Shown here one piece after another: positions 1-5,553 of a stretch of DNA of 5,818 nt. The position numbers and the translations under genes are program-made. The first letter of the stretch is position 1; every line of letters starts with the position of its first letter. The notes beneath the pieces are model-generated. The model searched no databases and was not told the origin of the DNA. It saw only the letters and a program-made list of their open reading frames with translations. Source of the DNA: an uncultured Phascolarctobacterium sp. (GTDB taxonomy: Bacteria; Bacillota; Negativicutes; Acidaminococcales; Acidaminococcaceae); the NCBI GenBank assembly GCA_945949475.1, contig CAMFET010000062.1, forward strand, positions 1 through 5,818, in the 5' to 3' direction.

Positions 1-770
1 ATGGTATTAAGCGTTATGTGCATTTGGGCACCGGCAACTACAACGACAGCACCGCTAAGCTGTATACGGACCTTGGCCTGATGACCGCTAATGATGAGTT
101 TGGCATTGATGCCTCGGCCTTCTTTAATCTGCTGAGCGGTTATGGCGAGCCACCCGTGTGGAACAAGCTGGTTATGGCTCCGTTAGGACTCAGAGAGAAA
201 ATTTATGCTTTGATTAACAACGAAATCGACATGGTGAAAAAGGGTAAAGAGGGGCATATTATTGCCAAGATGAACTCGCTCATCGATTATCCTGTTATTC
301 AAAAGCTCTATGAAGCATCTGCAGCGGGTGTGCATATTGATTTGATAGTGCGTGGTATTTGCGGCTTACGCACAGGCATTGAAGGCATCAGCGATAATAT
401 CACGGTGCGCAGCATTGTGGGCCGCCAGCTCGAGCACAGCCGTATCTTTTGGTTTGCCAACGGCGGCGAGGAGCAGCTCTATCTATCCAGCGCTGACTGG
501 ATGCCGCGTAATTTGAACGACCGCGTCGAGCTCTTCTTCCCTGTGGAAACAGAGGAGCATATCCACCGCATCAAGGGCCTGTTGGACTTGTACCTGCGCG
601 ACAATGTGGGCGCACATATGATGCAATCCAACGGCACCTATCGCCGCGTGCATAACAAGCTGGAGCCGGTTAGCGCCCAAGCTACGCTCTATGAGATGGC
701 GCAGCTGGCAGTGACCAGTGACAAGCTGCCGATGGAGCAGCGCCTGCAGCCTGTGTTTAGCAGAAGATAG
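1..770 (+). CDS. ppk: Polyphosphate kinase 1, C-terminal part (5' end outside window)
   Basis: This is the last ~255 residues of polyphosphate kinase 1, which reversibly transfers the terminal phosphate of ATP onto inorganic polyphosphate. The first complete codon is at 3 and the frame is open to the left edge, so the start lies outside; the GTG at 18 is an internal valine. Full-length family members have about 690-700 residues. The fragment begins with GIKRYVHLGTGNYND, whose His (visible residue 7) aligns with E. coli His454. The PPK C-terminal domains follow: LGLREKIYALINNEI, VRGICGLR with the conserved Arg, EGISDNI, then LEHSRIFWF (visible residues ~143-151), whose His aligns with the second essential histidine of E. 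coli PPK (His592), and YLSSADWMPRN. The catalytic core is intact to a TAG stop. It is convergent with the peptidase gene and ends ahead of a strong terminator. Family identity is seen directly by motif and is not in doubt. Confidence 0.97.
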   Translation, partial: GIKRYVHLGTGNYNDSTAKLYTDLGLMTANDEFGIDASAFFNLLSGYGEPPVWNKLVMAPLGLREKIYALINNEIDMVKKGKEGHIIAKMNSLIDYPVIQKLYEASAAGVHIDLIVRGICGLRTGIEGISDNITVRSIVGRQLEHSRIFWFANGGEEQLYLSSADWMPRNLNDRVELFFPVETEEHIHRIKGLLDLYLRDNVGAHMMQSNGTYRRVHNKLEPVSAQATLYEMAQLAVTSDKLPMEQRLQPVFSRR

Positions 771-783
771 CTCTCAATTAATT

Positions 784-811
784 ACGAACGTTCTTTTTCC
801 TAACGTTTCGT
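784..811. repeat. Imperfect inverted repeat in the ppk/peptidase convergent gap
   Basis: ACGAACGTT (784-792) can pair with AACGTTTCGT (802-811): nine base pairs with one bulged T at 806 and a nine-base loop. Neither flank carries a clear T-run, so it is not a convincing intrinsic terminator on its own. It may be a secondary 3'-end hairpin just behind the ppk stop. Confidence 0.4.
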
Positions 812-840
812 TATAGGAAGGACTGCTCATATAAAATTAA

Positions 841-880
841 CCCTAGCCGTGCTACTTTTGTAGCATAGCTAGGGCTTTTT
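841..880 (+). terminator. Rho-independent terminator of ppk, probably bidirectional
   Basis: The left arm at 841-855 pairs with the right arm at 860-874. CCCTAGC pairs with GCTAGGG and GCTAC with GTAGC, with one C/A mismatch and one G-T pair between them, and a TTTT loop at 856-859. The stem is followed by C and five T (876-880) on the plus strand, the classic form for ending ppk transcription. On the minus strand the same stem is followed by TTAATTTTAT, also T-rich, so it can plausibly end the peptidase transcript arriving from the other side. Confidence 0.88.
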
Positions 881-919
881 GTATTGCTTTTGCTTGTATT
901 TCTTTATATAGACTAGCTG

Positions 920-2047
920 TTACTCAGCCGCAGCCACCAAAATACCGTAAACCATCAGCGCAGAATTGTATAAATCCTCTTCCTTCAGGTATTCTTCAAC
1001 AGTGTGCACATTGGCCATGCCCGTGCCTAGAATGACGCAGGGCACACCGGCAGCATTGATAAAGTTGGCATCACTGCCACCGCCAGTCAGCGTTACATCG
1101 GGAGTAAAGCTGCAGATCTCGCAGGAGCGCTTAGCCAAAGCCACCACCCTGCTGTCCTCGGCCACTAGGAAGGAGCTGTACTTGTGCTCCACCTTAGCCA
1201 CCGCCTTGGCACCATACTTTTCGGTGCTCTCCACGATGGTGTTGACGATTTCATCGCGAATAGCAGCCAGCTTCTCGTTATTGCGGCTACGAGCGTCGCC
1301 CTGAATCGTAACCAAATCGGGAACTACGTTGGTAGCCACACCGCCGGAGATAATGCCAATATTGGCTGTAGTTTCCTCGTCAATGCGGCCATAACGCTTC
1401 ACCTCGGCTAAGGCCTTGGCAGCAATCATCACAGCGTTAATGCCCTTTTCCGGCTCTAGGCCACCGTGAGCCTTTTTGCCGTGCACCTCAATAGTGTAGC
1501 GATATTGCCCGGGCGCACCCACGACGATTTCGCCGGGAGCACCCTCGCCGTCCAGCGCATAGCCAACATCAGCGCGCAGGCGGGACTTATCCATGCAACG
1601 GGAGCCGTTGACACCGCCCTCCTCCGCAATGGTGAAGAGGATTTGGATGTCGCCATGAGGAGCGCCGCTTTCCAAGAGCAAGCGAATGCCCTCCAAGATG
1701 CCTTCTACGCCGCTTTTATCGTCACCACCTAAAATAGTGGTGCCATCGCTATAGAGCACGCCGTCCTTTTGCACAACAGTGGTGCCACCGCAGGGCTCCA
1801 CGCCATCCATATGTGCCGAAAGCAGCACACTGGTTGCGCCTGCCTTAGTCCCCGGCAAAAACGCCCACAAATTGCCACAGTTGCCGCCCAATTCCTTGCC
1901 AGCGCCATCCTCAGCCACACTAAAGCCCATGCCCTCCAGCTTAGCCTTTAAATAGTCAAATACAGGGCGCTCCTGCAGTGTGTGACAGGGAATAGCTACA
2001 ATCTCCTTAAATTCTGCCAACATCCGCTCTTTATTCACAGTAATCAT
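920..2047 (-). CDS. M20-family metallopeptidase, peptidase-T-like (tripeptidase-like)
   Basis: A 375-residue cytosolic zinc-dependent exopeptidase of the M20 family, closest in pattern to the PepT-like / B. subtilis YqjE group. It probably cleaves the N-terminal residue from small peptides, but its true substrate cannot be read from sequence. Metal and catalytic motifs are all present: SAHMDGVEP (His79, Asp81), ILGGDDKSG (Asp109/110, bridging position), IAEEGG (Glu142-Glu143, general base and ligand), LDGEG (Asp166) and VHTVEEY near the C-terminus (His348). A lid/dimerisation domain lies in between at roughly residues 178-290, with KKAHGGLEPEKGINA. TGGGSDAN at 321-328 is the usual substrate-side loop. 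The ATG at 2047 is chosen because AAAGGAGG lies six bases upstream. The length matches the family (about 370 aa). A promoter with a perfect TATAAT lies just upstream, and the gene ends before the shared terminator. It could be annotated peptidase T or a generic M20/M25/M40 hydrolase. Confidence 0.93.
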   Translation of the reverse strand: MITVNKERMLAEFKEIVAIPCHTLQERPVFDYLKAKLEGMGFSVAEDGAGKELGGNCGNLWAFLPGTKAGATSVLLSAHMDGVEPCGGTTVVQKDGVLYSDGTTILGGDDKSGVEGILEGIRLLLESGAPHGDIQILFTIAEEGGVNGSRCMDKSRLRADVGYALDGEGAPGEIVVGAPGQYRYTIEVHGKKAHGGLEPEKGINAVMIAAKALAEVKRYGRIDEETTANIGIISGGVATNVVPDLVTIQGDARSRNNEKLAAIRDEIVNTIVESTEKYGAKAVAKVEHKYSSFLVAEDSRVVALAKRSCEICSFTPDVTLTGGGSDANFINAAGVPCVILGTGMANVHTVEEYLKEEDLYNSALMVYGILVAAAE

Positions 2048-2053
2048 ATTCTT

Positions 2054-2061
2054 CCTCCTTT
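2054..2061 (-). promoter_or_regulatory. Ribosome binding site of the M20 peptidase
   Basis: The minus strand reads AAAGGAGG, followed by six bases and then the ATG at 2047. This near-perfect anti-16S match fixes the start. Confidence 0.85.
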
Positions 2062-2087
2062 AGTAATGCATAGCTGTGCCAGTGTCC

Positions 2088-2105
2088 AATGTATTAAATG
2101 TATTA
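2088..2105. repeat. Tandem 9-bp direct repeat overlapping the -10 box
   Basis: AATGTATTA occurs twice without a gap (2088-2096 and 2097-2105), exact at all nine positions. On the minus strand it is TAATACATT twice, beginning within the TATAAT hexamer and running into the expected transcription start. The position suits a regulator site, but A/T-rich repeats can also arise by slippage. Confidence 0.6.
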
Positions 2106-2128
2106 TAGGCGCGCTTAGCGACCTCCAA
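2102..2128 (-). promoter_or_regulatory. Candidate promoter of the M20 peptidase gene
   Basis: The minus strand has a perfect -10 hexamer TATAAT (2107-2102). A weak -35-like TTGGAG (2128-2123) sits 15 bases upstream of it. The -35 match is poor and the spacer short, so activity may need an activator, or the -10 alone may be a coincidence. The leader to the ATG would be about 50 bases. Confidence 0.45.
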
Positions 2129-2155
2129 GCTACGCGGTCACTGGTATTACTGATA

Positions 2156-2713
2156 TCAGATAAAACCGGTGTGCTCCAGTACGATTTTGATGCCAATGGC
2201 AATGAGCACCAAGCCACCGATAATATTGGCATTTTTGCCCACGGCTGAGCCCAAGCGAAAGCCTGCCATGCCACCGAAGGTGGCTATAATGAAGGTAACC
2301 ACACCAATCATGGTCGAGGCCAGCCAAATATTAGTATTCAAAAAGGCCAAGCTAATGCCCACTGCCAGCGCATCGATGCTGGTAGCAATGGCCAAGACTG
2401 CCATTTCCTTAGTGGTATAGCTGTGCTTAATGCTGCAGGCCTCCTTCGCCTCGCGAATCATATTCACACCCAAATAGCCCAATAAGGCGAAGGCCAGCCA
2501 ATGATCATAGGCCGTGATATACTCGATAAAGGATATCGCTCCAAAATAGCCGATGACGGGCATTAAAAATTGAAAAAAGCCAAACCAAATGCCAAAGCGT
2601 AAAGCCCCCGCCCTTCTATCCTCGGGGCTCAGCACCATGCTCCCACAGATGGACACGGCAAAGGCATCCATAGCGAGGCTCACTGCCAGTAATAATAATT
2701 CTAAAAGACCCAT
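2156..2713 (-). CDS. mntP: Manganese efflux pump MntP
   Basis: A 185-residue inner-membrane protein of the MntP/YebN (DUF204) family, which exports Mn(II) and protects cells from manganese excess. E. coli MntP has 188 residues, so the length fits. It consists of two repeats of three predicted helices. The first holds SLAMDAFAVSICG (Asp16), the second IATSIDALAVGIS (Asp114); these paired acidic motifs mark the family and line the ion path. Arg39 and the GFFQFLMPVIGY segment in helix 2 are also typical. The ATG at 2713 is chosen because GAGGGG precedes it and the protein then starts directly with helix 1. The frame is open to 2842, but that extension would overlap the upstream exporter gene and adds a non-family N-terminus. 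The gene lies 79 bases behind the exporter cluster on the same strand. No yybP-ykoY-type manganese riboswitch can fit comfortably in that gap, so regulation may come from the upstream transcript or a weak local promoter. Confidence 0.95.
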   Translation of the reverse strand: MGLLELLLLAVSLAMDAFAVSICGSMVLSPEDRRAGALRFGIWFGFFQFLMPVIGYFGAISFIEYITAYDHWLAFALLGYLGVNMIREAKEACSIKHSYTTKEMAVLAIATSIDALAVGISLAFLNTNIWLASTMIGVVTFIIATFGGMAGFRLGSAVGKNANIIGGLVLIAIGIKIVLEHTGFI

Positions 2714-2716
2714 GTT

Positions 2717-2722
2717 CCCCTC
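2717..2722 (-). promoter_or_regulatory. Ribosome binding site deciding the mntP start
   Basis: The minus strand reads GAGGGG, three bases ahead of the ATG at 2713 (five bases if counted from GAGG). It supports the short MntP form rather than the longer open frame. Confidence 0.7.
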
Positions 2723-2735
2723 ATTTCTATTAGTC

Positions 2736-2756
2736 AAAAGCCAAGCCTTGACTTTT
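2736..2756 (-). other. Possible hairpin between the exporter cluster and mntP
   Basis: On the minus strand AAAAGTCA pairs with TGGCTTTT (eight pairs, one of them G-U) around a five-base loop AGGCT. The T-run lies inside the 3' arm rather than after it, so this is at best a weak terminator, attenuator or processing site. An overlapping alternative dyad, AGTCAA/TTGACT (2732-2737 and 2748-2753), is also present. Confidence 0.3.
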
Positions 2757-2792
2757 AATATGCTCTTTATATGGCCAAGCAAACTGACCTCA

Positions 2793-3272
2793 TTACAGCT
2801 TGCGTTTTCCCAACAGCTGCAAAAAGCGCTTGCGCTCGGCACTAATTTTTAAAACACGAAAGAAGCTGCCTGTAAACATAATTCCCAAAGCGATGGCCGC
2901 CGCATCAAGACCGGCCGTTAAGAGGATATTGATGCCCTGCTCGTAATTATTTTCGATGAGCTGCGCCATGCCATTATACATGCCCAAGCCCGGTACAATG
3001 GGAAATATACCGGGAATAACAAACACTGTGGCCGGCTGCTTAAAAAAGCGTGCTGCCAACTCGCTCAGTAACGACAGAATAAGCGTAGCACAAATATTAG
3101 CATAAAAGCTGCTCGCGCCCATTTCCTTGCGCACATAGAGGAAAACAACCCAGCCCACGGCACCAATAATGCCGCTAATGGGCAAGGTTTTGCGCGGTGC
3201 CTGCAGCAGCACGGCAAAGGCAACCGTTGTGGAAAAGGAAAAGGCCAAGGCACTTAAATAATCTATCGGCAT
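2793..3272 (-). CDS. Threonine/serine exporter family, small membrane subunit (YjjB-like), copy B
   Basis: A 159-residue, very hydrophobic protein matching the C-terminal half of ThrE (ThrE_2/DUF3815, E. coli YjjB). It should sit in the cytoplasmic membrane and form a transporter with the YjjP-like protein encoded just upstream. Predicted membrane segments lie near residues 4-23, 31-48, 55-77, 79-97 and 115-139. The family signature is TVFVIPGIFPIVPG (82-95) followed by MYNGM. The C-terminus is a basic cytosolic tail. The open frame reaches a GTG at 3305, but GGAGG at 3284-3280 lies seven bases before the ATG at 3272 and four before the ATG at 3275, so 3272 is preferred. It follows its partner by 43 bases and is about 62 % identical to the copy A small subunit (hand count, 83 of 133). 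In other bacteria the family exports threonine/serine (Corynebacterium ThrE) or succinate (E. coli YjjPB); the substrate here is unknown. Confidence 0.92.
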   Translation of the reverse strand: MPIDYLSALAFSFSTTVAFAVLLQAPRKTLPISGIIGAVGWVVFLYVRKEMGASSFYANICATLILSLLSELAARFFKQPATVFVIPGIFPIVPGLGMYNGMAQLIENNYEQGINILLTAGLDAAAIALGIMFTGSFFRVLKISAERKRFLQLLGKRKL

Positions 3273-3279
3273 CATGGCA

Positions 3280-3284
3280 CCTCC
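3280..3284 (-). promoter_or_regulatory. Ribosome binding site deciding the copy B small-subunit start
   Basis: GGAGG on the minus strand, four bases from the ATG at 3275 and seven from the adjacent ATG at 3272. It excludes the GTG at 3305 as the main start. Confidence 0.75.
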
Positions 3285-3315
3285 ATTTGCATGTAGGCGG
3301 GGCACTTATGAAGCT

Positions 3316-4128
3316 TTATTTTTCGACCCATAAATCCCACCCCCAGTGATACCAAACCAGCAGGCTAAAGGCTAGGCCAATAGCAATGGAAATAGCAAAA
3401 AGCAGTGCCTCGGCAATGCGGCTATTGCCACTTACTAAATCACCTGCCATATAATCGCGCAAACCGTTGGTGCAGGCCACGCCCGGCACAAACGGCATCA
3501 GCGAGCCTACAATGATATTGGTTTTAGTGCATTGAATGCTAATAGCGCAGCATAGAATCGTGCACGCGCCAATAGCTGCTCCTGCCAAAGCGTTTTCCCA
3601 AAAAGCGCTGGGACGGTAGCCGCCTAGCTGCTTTAAAAGCACCATAGCTAAGCCACCTGTAAAAAAAGCGGCCACAAAATCGTGGCTATTGCCGCCCAGC
3701 ATCCCGGCAAAGGTGGCCGAGCAAATAGCCGAGGCTAAGCACAGCATCCATTTGCCATAGGGAGGCCGGCGCTGCAAAAAAAGCTGCAGCTTACTCATAG
3801 CGCTTTCGTAATCAATGGGCTTCTTGCTTATAGCATAGGAAAAATCGTTGATTTCACTAATATTGGTCAAATTGGTGCTGCGATTACGAATGCGACTCAT
3901 CATGGTAGAATTGGGAGCCGATTTGTCGCCTAGCAAAATCACCGTGGGGGTAACAAAAACATTGATATCCTGATAACCGCAGGTCTGACAAAAGCGCATA
4001 ATCGTATCTTCGACACGCGAGGTTTCGGCACCACTTTTTAAAAGGGCCTCACCCATATTTAGAGCCACCTCAAGAATTTGCTCCCTGGTCATGGATTTTT
4101 CATTGCTTTGCTTTTGTACTTCATCCAT
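3316..4128 (-). CDS. Threonine/serine exporter family, large subunit (YjjP-like), copy B
   Basis: A 270-residue protein of the ThrE N-terminal family (PF06738/DUF1212, E. coli YjjP). Residues ~14-120 form a cytosolic domain with the hallmark LLKSGAETSRVEDTI (29-43) and VTPTVILLGD (59-68). Several membrane segments follow (about 126-143, 149-168, 177-199, 204-218, 236-260), with MLGGNSHDF, TNIIVGSLMPFVPG and TNGLRDYMAGDLVSGNSRIAEA between or within them. It should pair with a YjjB-like subunit to export threonine/serine or a related small anion; the substrate is not readable. The ATG at 4128 is preceded by AAAGGAG with eight bases of spacing. This start lies inside the end of the copy A small-subunit gene (8-base overlap), which indicates translational coupling. 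It is about 68 % identical to the copy A large subunit over 256 ungapped residues (174 matches, hand count). Both ends diverge most; the membrane core is nearly unchanged. Confidence 0.94.
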   Translation of the reverse strand: MDEVQKQSNEKSMTREQILEVALNMGEALLKSGAETSRVEDTIMRFCQTCGYQDINVFVTPTVILLGDKSAPNSTMMSRIRNRSTNLTNISEINDFSYAISKKPIDYESAMSKLQLFLQRRPPYGKWMLCLASAICSATFAGMLGGNSHDFVAAFFTGGLAMVLLKQLGGYRPSAFWENALAGAAIGACTILCCAISIQCTKTNIIVGSLMPFVPGVACTNGLRDYMAGDLVSGNSRIAEALLFAISIAIGLAFSLLVWYHWGWDLWVEK

Positions 4129-4582
4129 GCTTGTGGCTCCTTTCTTGTTTGATTTTGATTACTCTAAACAAACTACCGATGAACATGATGCCCAAAGCAA
4201 TCGCCGAGGCATCCATACCCGCCTGCAAAAGCAGGGATATACCTAAATCATACTGCTTTTCGATAATACTCGTCATACCGTTATACATGGCCAAGCCGGG
4301 TACGATGGGAAATATCCCGGGAATGACGAAAACTGTAACAGGTGCTTTAACGGCCCTTGCAGCCAGCTCACTGAGTAAGGCTACAGCTAAAGCTGCTGCT
4401 AAATTAGCATAAAACGAGTCCAGCTCGGCACCGTTGCGCAAATATATATACACCAGCCAGCCCACTGCTCCTACCGCGCCACACAGGGGAAGCGAACGCC
4501 GCGGCGCTTGAAAAATGATACCAAAGGCCATGGTGGAGAGCATAGCAAAAATAAACGCTTCAGGATAATTTAAAAGCACCAT
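4121..4582 (-). CDS. Threonine/serine exporter family, small membrane subunit (YjjB-like), copy A
   Basis: A 153-residue membrane protein matching the ThrE C-terminal half (ThrE_2/YjjB). Predicted helices lie near residues 8-24, 32-49, 56-78, 80-98 and 114-139. The TVFVIPGIFPIVPG signature is at 83-96, with MYNGM at 99-103. The open frame extends seven codons further to a TTG at 4603, which has no ribosome binding site. The ATG at 4582 has AGGTGG five bases upstream and gives the family's usual N-terminus, so it is preferred. Its partner, the copy A large subunit, ends 36 bases upstream. Its own last codons overlap the start of the copy B large subunit. The tail is shorter than in copy B and ends SHKHG, giving little room for a cytosolic interaction segment. 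Function as in the family: export of threonine/serine or a dicarboxylate together with the YjjP-like subunit. Confidence 0.92.
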   Translation of the reverse strand: MVLLNYPEAFIFAMLSTMAFGIIFQAPRRSLPLCGAVGAVGWLVYIYLRNGAELDSFYANLAAALAVALLSELAARAVKAPVTVFVIPGIFPIVPGLAMYNGMTSIIEKQYDLGISLLLQAGMDASAIALGIMFIGSLFRVIKIKQERSHKHG

Positions 4583-4587
4583 GCCGG

Positions 4588-4594
4588 CCACCTT
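4588..4594 (-). promoter_or_regulatory. Ribosome binding site deciding the copy A small-subunit start
   Basis: The minus strand reads AAGGTGG, five bases ahead of the ATG at 4582. It is a weaker match than the neighbouring sites but the only one available. It rules against the TTG at 4603. Confidence 0.6.
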
Positions 4595-4618
4595 CTTTCT
4601 CAAAATAAAAAATATGCA

Positions 4619-5464
4619 TCATCTGGGCATGGGCCACAATTCCCAGCCCCATCTATACCAAACTAAAAGTGTTAACGCCAAGCCAAAGGCGATGGAAACA
4701 GCAAAGAGCAACGCTTCAGCAATGCGGCTATTGCCGCTGATTAAATCGCCACTCAAATAATCGCGCAGGCCATTGGTAAAGGCCAGGCCCGGCAAAAAGG
4801 GCATCAGCGAGCCTACGATGATATTGGTGCGGGTGCACTTCACGCTGATGGCGCAGCATATAATGGCCAAGGTACCAATAGCGCAGCCAGCCACTGTGTT
4901 TTCCCAAAAGGCCCCCAAGCTGTAGCTTGTCAATTGGCACAACAAGGTCATGGCGAGGCCACCGGTGACAAACGCGGCACAAAAGTCGTGACTATTACCA
5001 CCCAGCATGCTGGCGAAGGCAGCTGAGCAAATGGCCGAGGCCAAGCACACCGTCCATTTCCCATAGGGAGGCTGCTTTTGTAGCAAATGGTGCAAAAAGG
5101 CCATCGCCTCTTCATAATCAAAGCTTTCGGGTTTAAGGCTATAGGAAAAATCATTCACAGCCTTCACATTACTCAAATTATTGCTGCGGTAGCGTATGCG
5201 GCACATCAGTGAAGCATTCGCAGTAGTTTCATCGCCGATGATGATCATGGTAGGCGTAGCAAAAACATTCACATCATGATAGCCAAAGCTGCGACAAAAA
5301 CGCGCAATAGTATCCTCCACGCGAGAGGTCTCGGCGCCACTCTTTAAGAGCACCTTGCCAATATTCAAGGCTACATTCAGCGCCTGCTCGCGCGTGATGT
5401 AGTGCGAGCTTGTAGCTACAGCTGTAGCTTGGCTTTGTGCATTGTTTTCTTTTGCCACATCCAT
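4619..5464 (-). CDS. Threonine/serine exporter family, large subunit (YjjP-like), copy A
   Basis: A 281-residue protein of the ThrE N-terminal family (PF06738, YjjP-like) and the first gene of the four-gene exporter cluster. After a Gln/Ala/Ser-rich leader (residues 1-20, unlike copy B) comes the cytosolic domain with LLKSGAETSRVEDTI (39-53) and ATPTMIIIGD (69-78). The membrane part follows from ~136, with MLGGNSHDF (153-161), TNIIVGSLMPFLPG (213-226), TNGLRDYLSGDL (230-241) and SGNSRIAEALL (243-253). It ends after a WYRWGWELW segment. The protein probably forms the exporter together with the small subunit 36 bases downstream. The ATG at 5464 has GGAGG eight bases upstream. The 89 bases in front hold a duplicated dyad and a possible -10 box, so the cluster may start its transcript here and be regulated here. 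A threonine/serine substrate follows from the family name only; succinate export, as for E. coli YjjPB, is an equally fair alternative. Confidence 0.94.
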   Translation of the reverse strand: MDVAKENNAQSQATAVATSSHYITREQALNVALNIGKVLLKSGAETSRVEDTIARFCRSFGYHDVNVFATPTMIIIGDETTANASLMCRIRYRSNNLSNVKAVNDFSYSLKPESFDYEEAMAFLHHLLQKQPPYGKWTVCLASAICSAAFASMLGGNSHDFCAAFVTGGLAMTLLCQLTSYSLGAFWENTVAGCAIGTLAIICCAISVKCTRTNIIVGSLMPFLPGLAFTNGLRDYLSGDLISGNSRIAEALLFAVSIAFGLALTLLVWYRWGWELWPMPR

Positions 5465-5490
5465 GAGCTACACCTCCTAGTTTTTGCAGC

Positions 5491-5513
5491 ACTCATTCTA
5501 ACTCACGCTGAGC
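5491..5513. repeat. Upstream repeat copy 1 (ACTCATTC...CTGAGC)
   Basis: This 23-base element recurs at 5525-5546 with one missing base and two substitutions: both share ACTCATTC, then CTCAC, then CTGAGC. Its second half has dyad symmetry, CTCA-CGC-TGAG. It overlaps the possible -10 box of the exporter cluster. The copies start 34 bases apart, roughly three helical turns. Confidence 0.6.
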
Positions 5514-5522
5514 AAGCCTTAA
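5495..5522 (-). promoter_or_regulatory. Weak candidate promoter of the exporter cluster
   Basis: The minus strand has TAGAAT (5500-5495, five of six to TATAAT). TTAAGG (5522-5517), a poor -35, lies 16 bases upstream. The match is weak. Its position, about 30 bases ahead of the first exporter start, and its overlap with the dyad repeat make it plausible. Alternatively the cluster is read from the glycosylase gene upstream. Confidence 0.3.
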
Positions 5523-5524
5523 CT

Positions 5525-5546
5525 ACTCATTCAGCTCACACTGAGC
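5525..5546. repeat. Upstream repeat copy 2, with a perfect 6-bp dyad
   Basis: The second copy of the element at 5491-5513. Here the symmetry is tighter: AGCTCA (5533-5538), spacer CAC, TGAGCT (5542-5547). No T-run follows on either strand, so it is not a terminator for the glycosylase gene. It resembles an operator half-site pair. Confidence 0.6.
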
Positions 5547-5553
5547 TCTTTGA

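Larger units (their letters stand above)
2079..2144. repeat. Nested inverted repeat upstream of the peptidase gene
   Basis: The outer arms CCAGTGTCC (2079-2087) and GGTCACTGG (2136-2144) pair at eight of nine positions. Inside, GCG and TAGC (2111-2113, 2116-2119) can pair with GCTACGC (2129-2135), leaving two bulged bases. The element encloses the candidate promoter and a 9-bp tandem repeat. No T-run follows on the minus strand, so it does not look like an mntP terminator. It could be an operator or chance dyad symmetry. Confidence 0.4.

Noticed and set aside
483..680. Minus-strand open frame inside ppk
   Set aside because: It is an antisense shadow of a highly conserved coding region, with low-complexity content and no supporting ribosome binding site.
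966..1732. Plus-strand open frames opposite the M20 peptidase gene
   Set aside because: They are antisense shadows: no recognisable domain, and the minus-strand frame has all M20 motifs.
2714..2842. N-terminal extension of the mntP frame by 43 codons
   Set aside because: It would overlap the end of the exporter small-subunit gene by 50 bases, has no family resemblance, and the ATG at 2713 has a good ribosome binding site.
3273..3305. GTG start at 3305 for the copy B small subunit
   Set aside because: The GGAGG site at 3284-3280 lies downstream of it and serves the ATG pair at 3275/3272, which also matches the start of copy A.
4583..4603. TTG start at 4603 for the copy A small subunit
   Set aside because: There is no ribosome binding site ahead of it, and the extra residues are not shared with copy B.
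5491..5546. Start of a CRISPR-like array
   Set aside because: There are only two imperfect copies with an 11-base gap and no spacers of uniform length, so an operator-type repeat is the better reading.
5533..5547. Terminator of the glycosylase gene
   Set aside because: The six-pair stem is not followed by a T-run on the minus strand, where the next bases are GAATGAGTAG.
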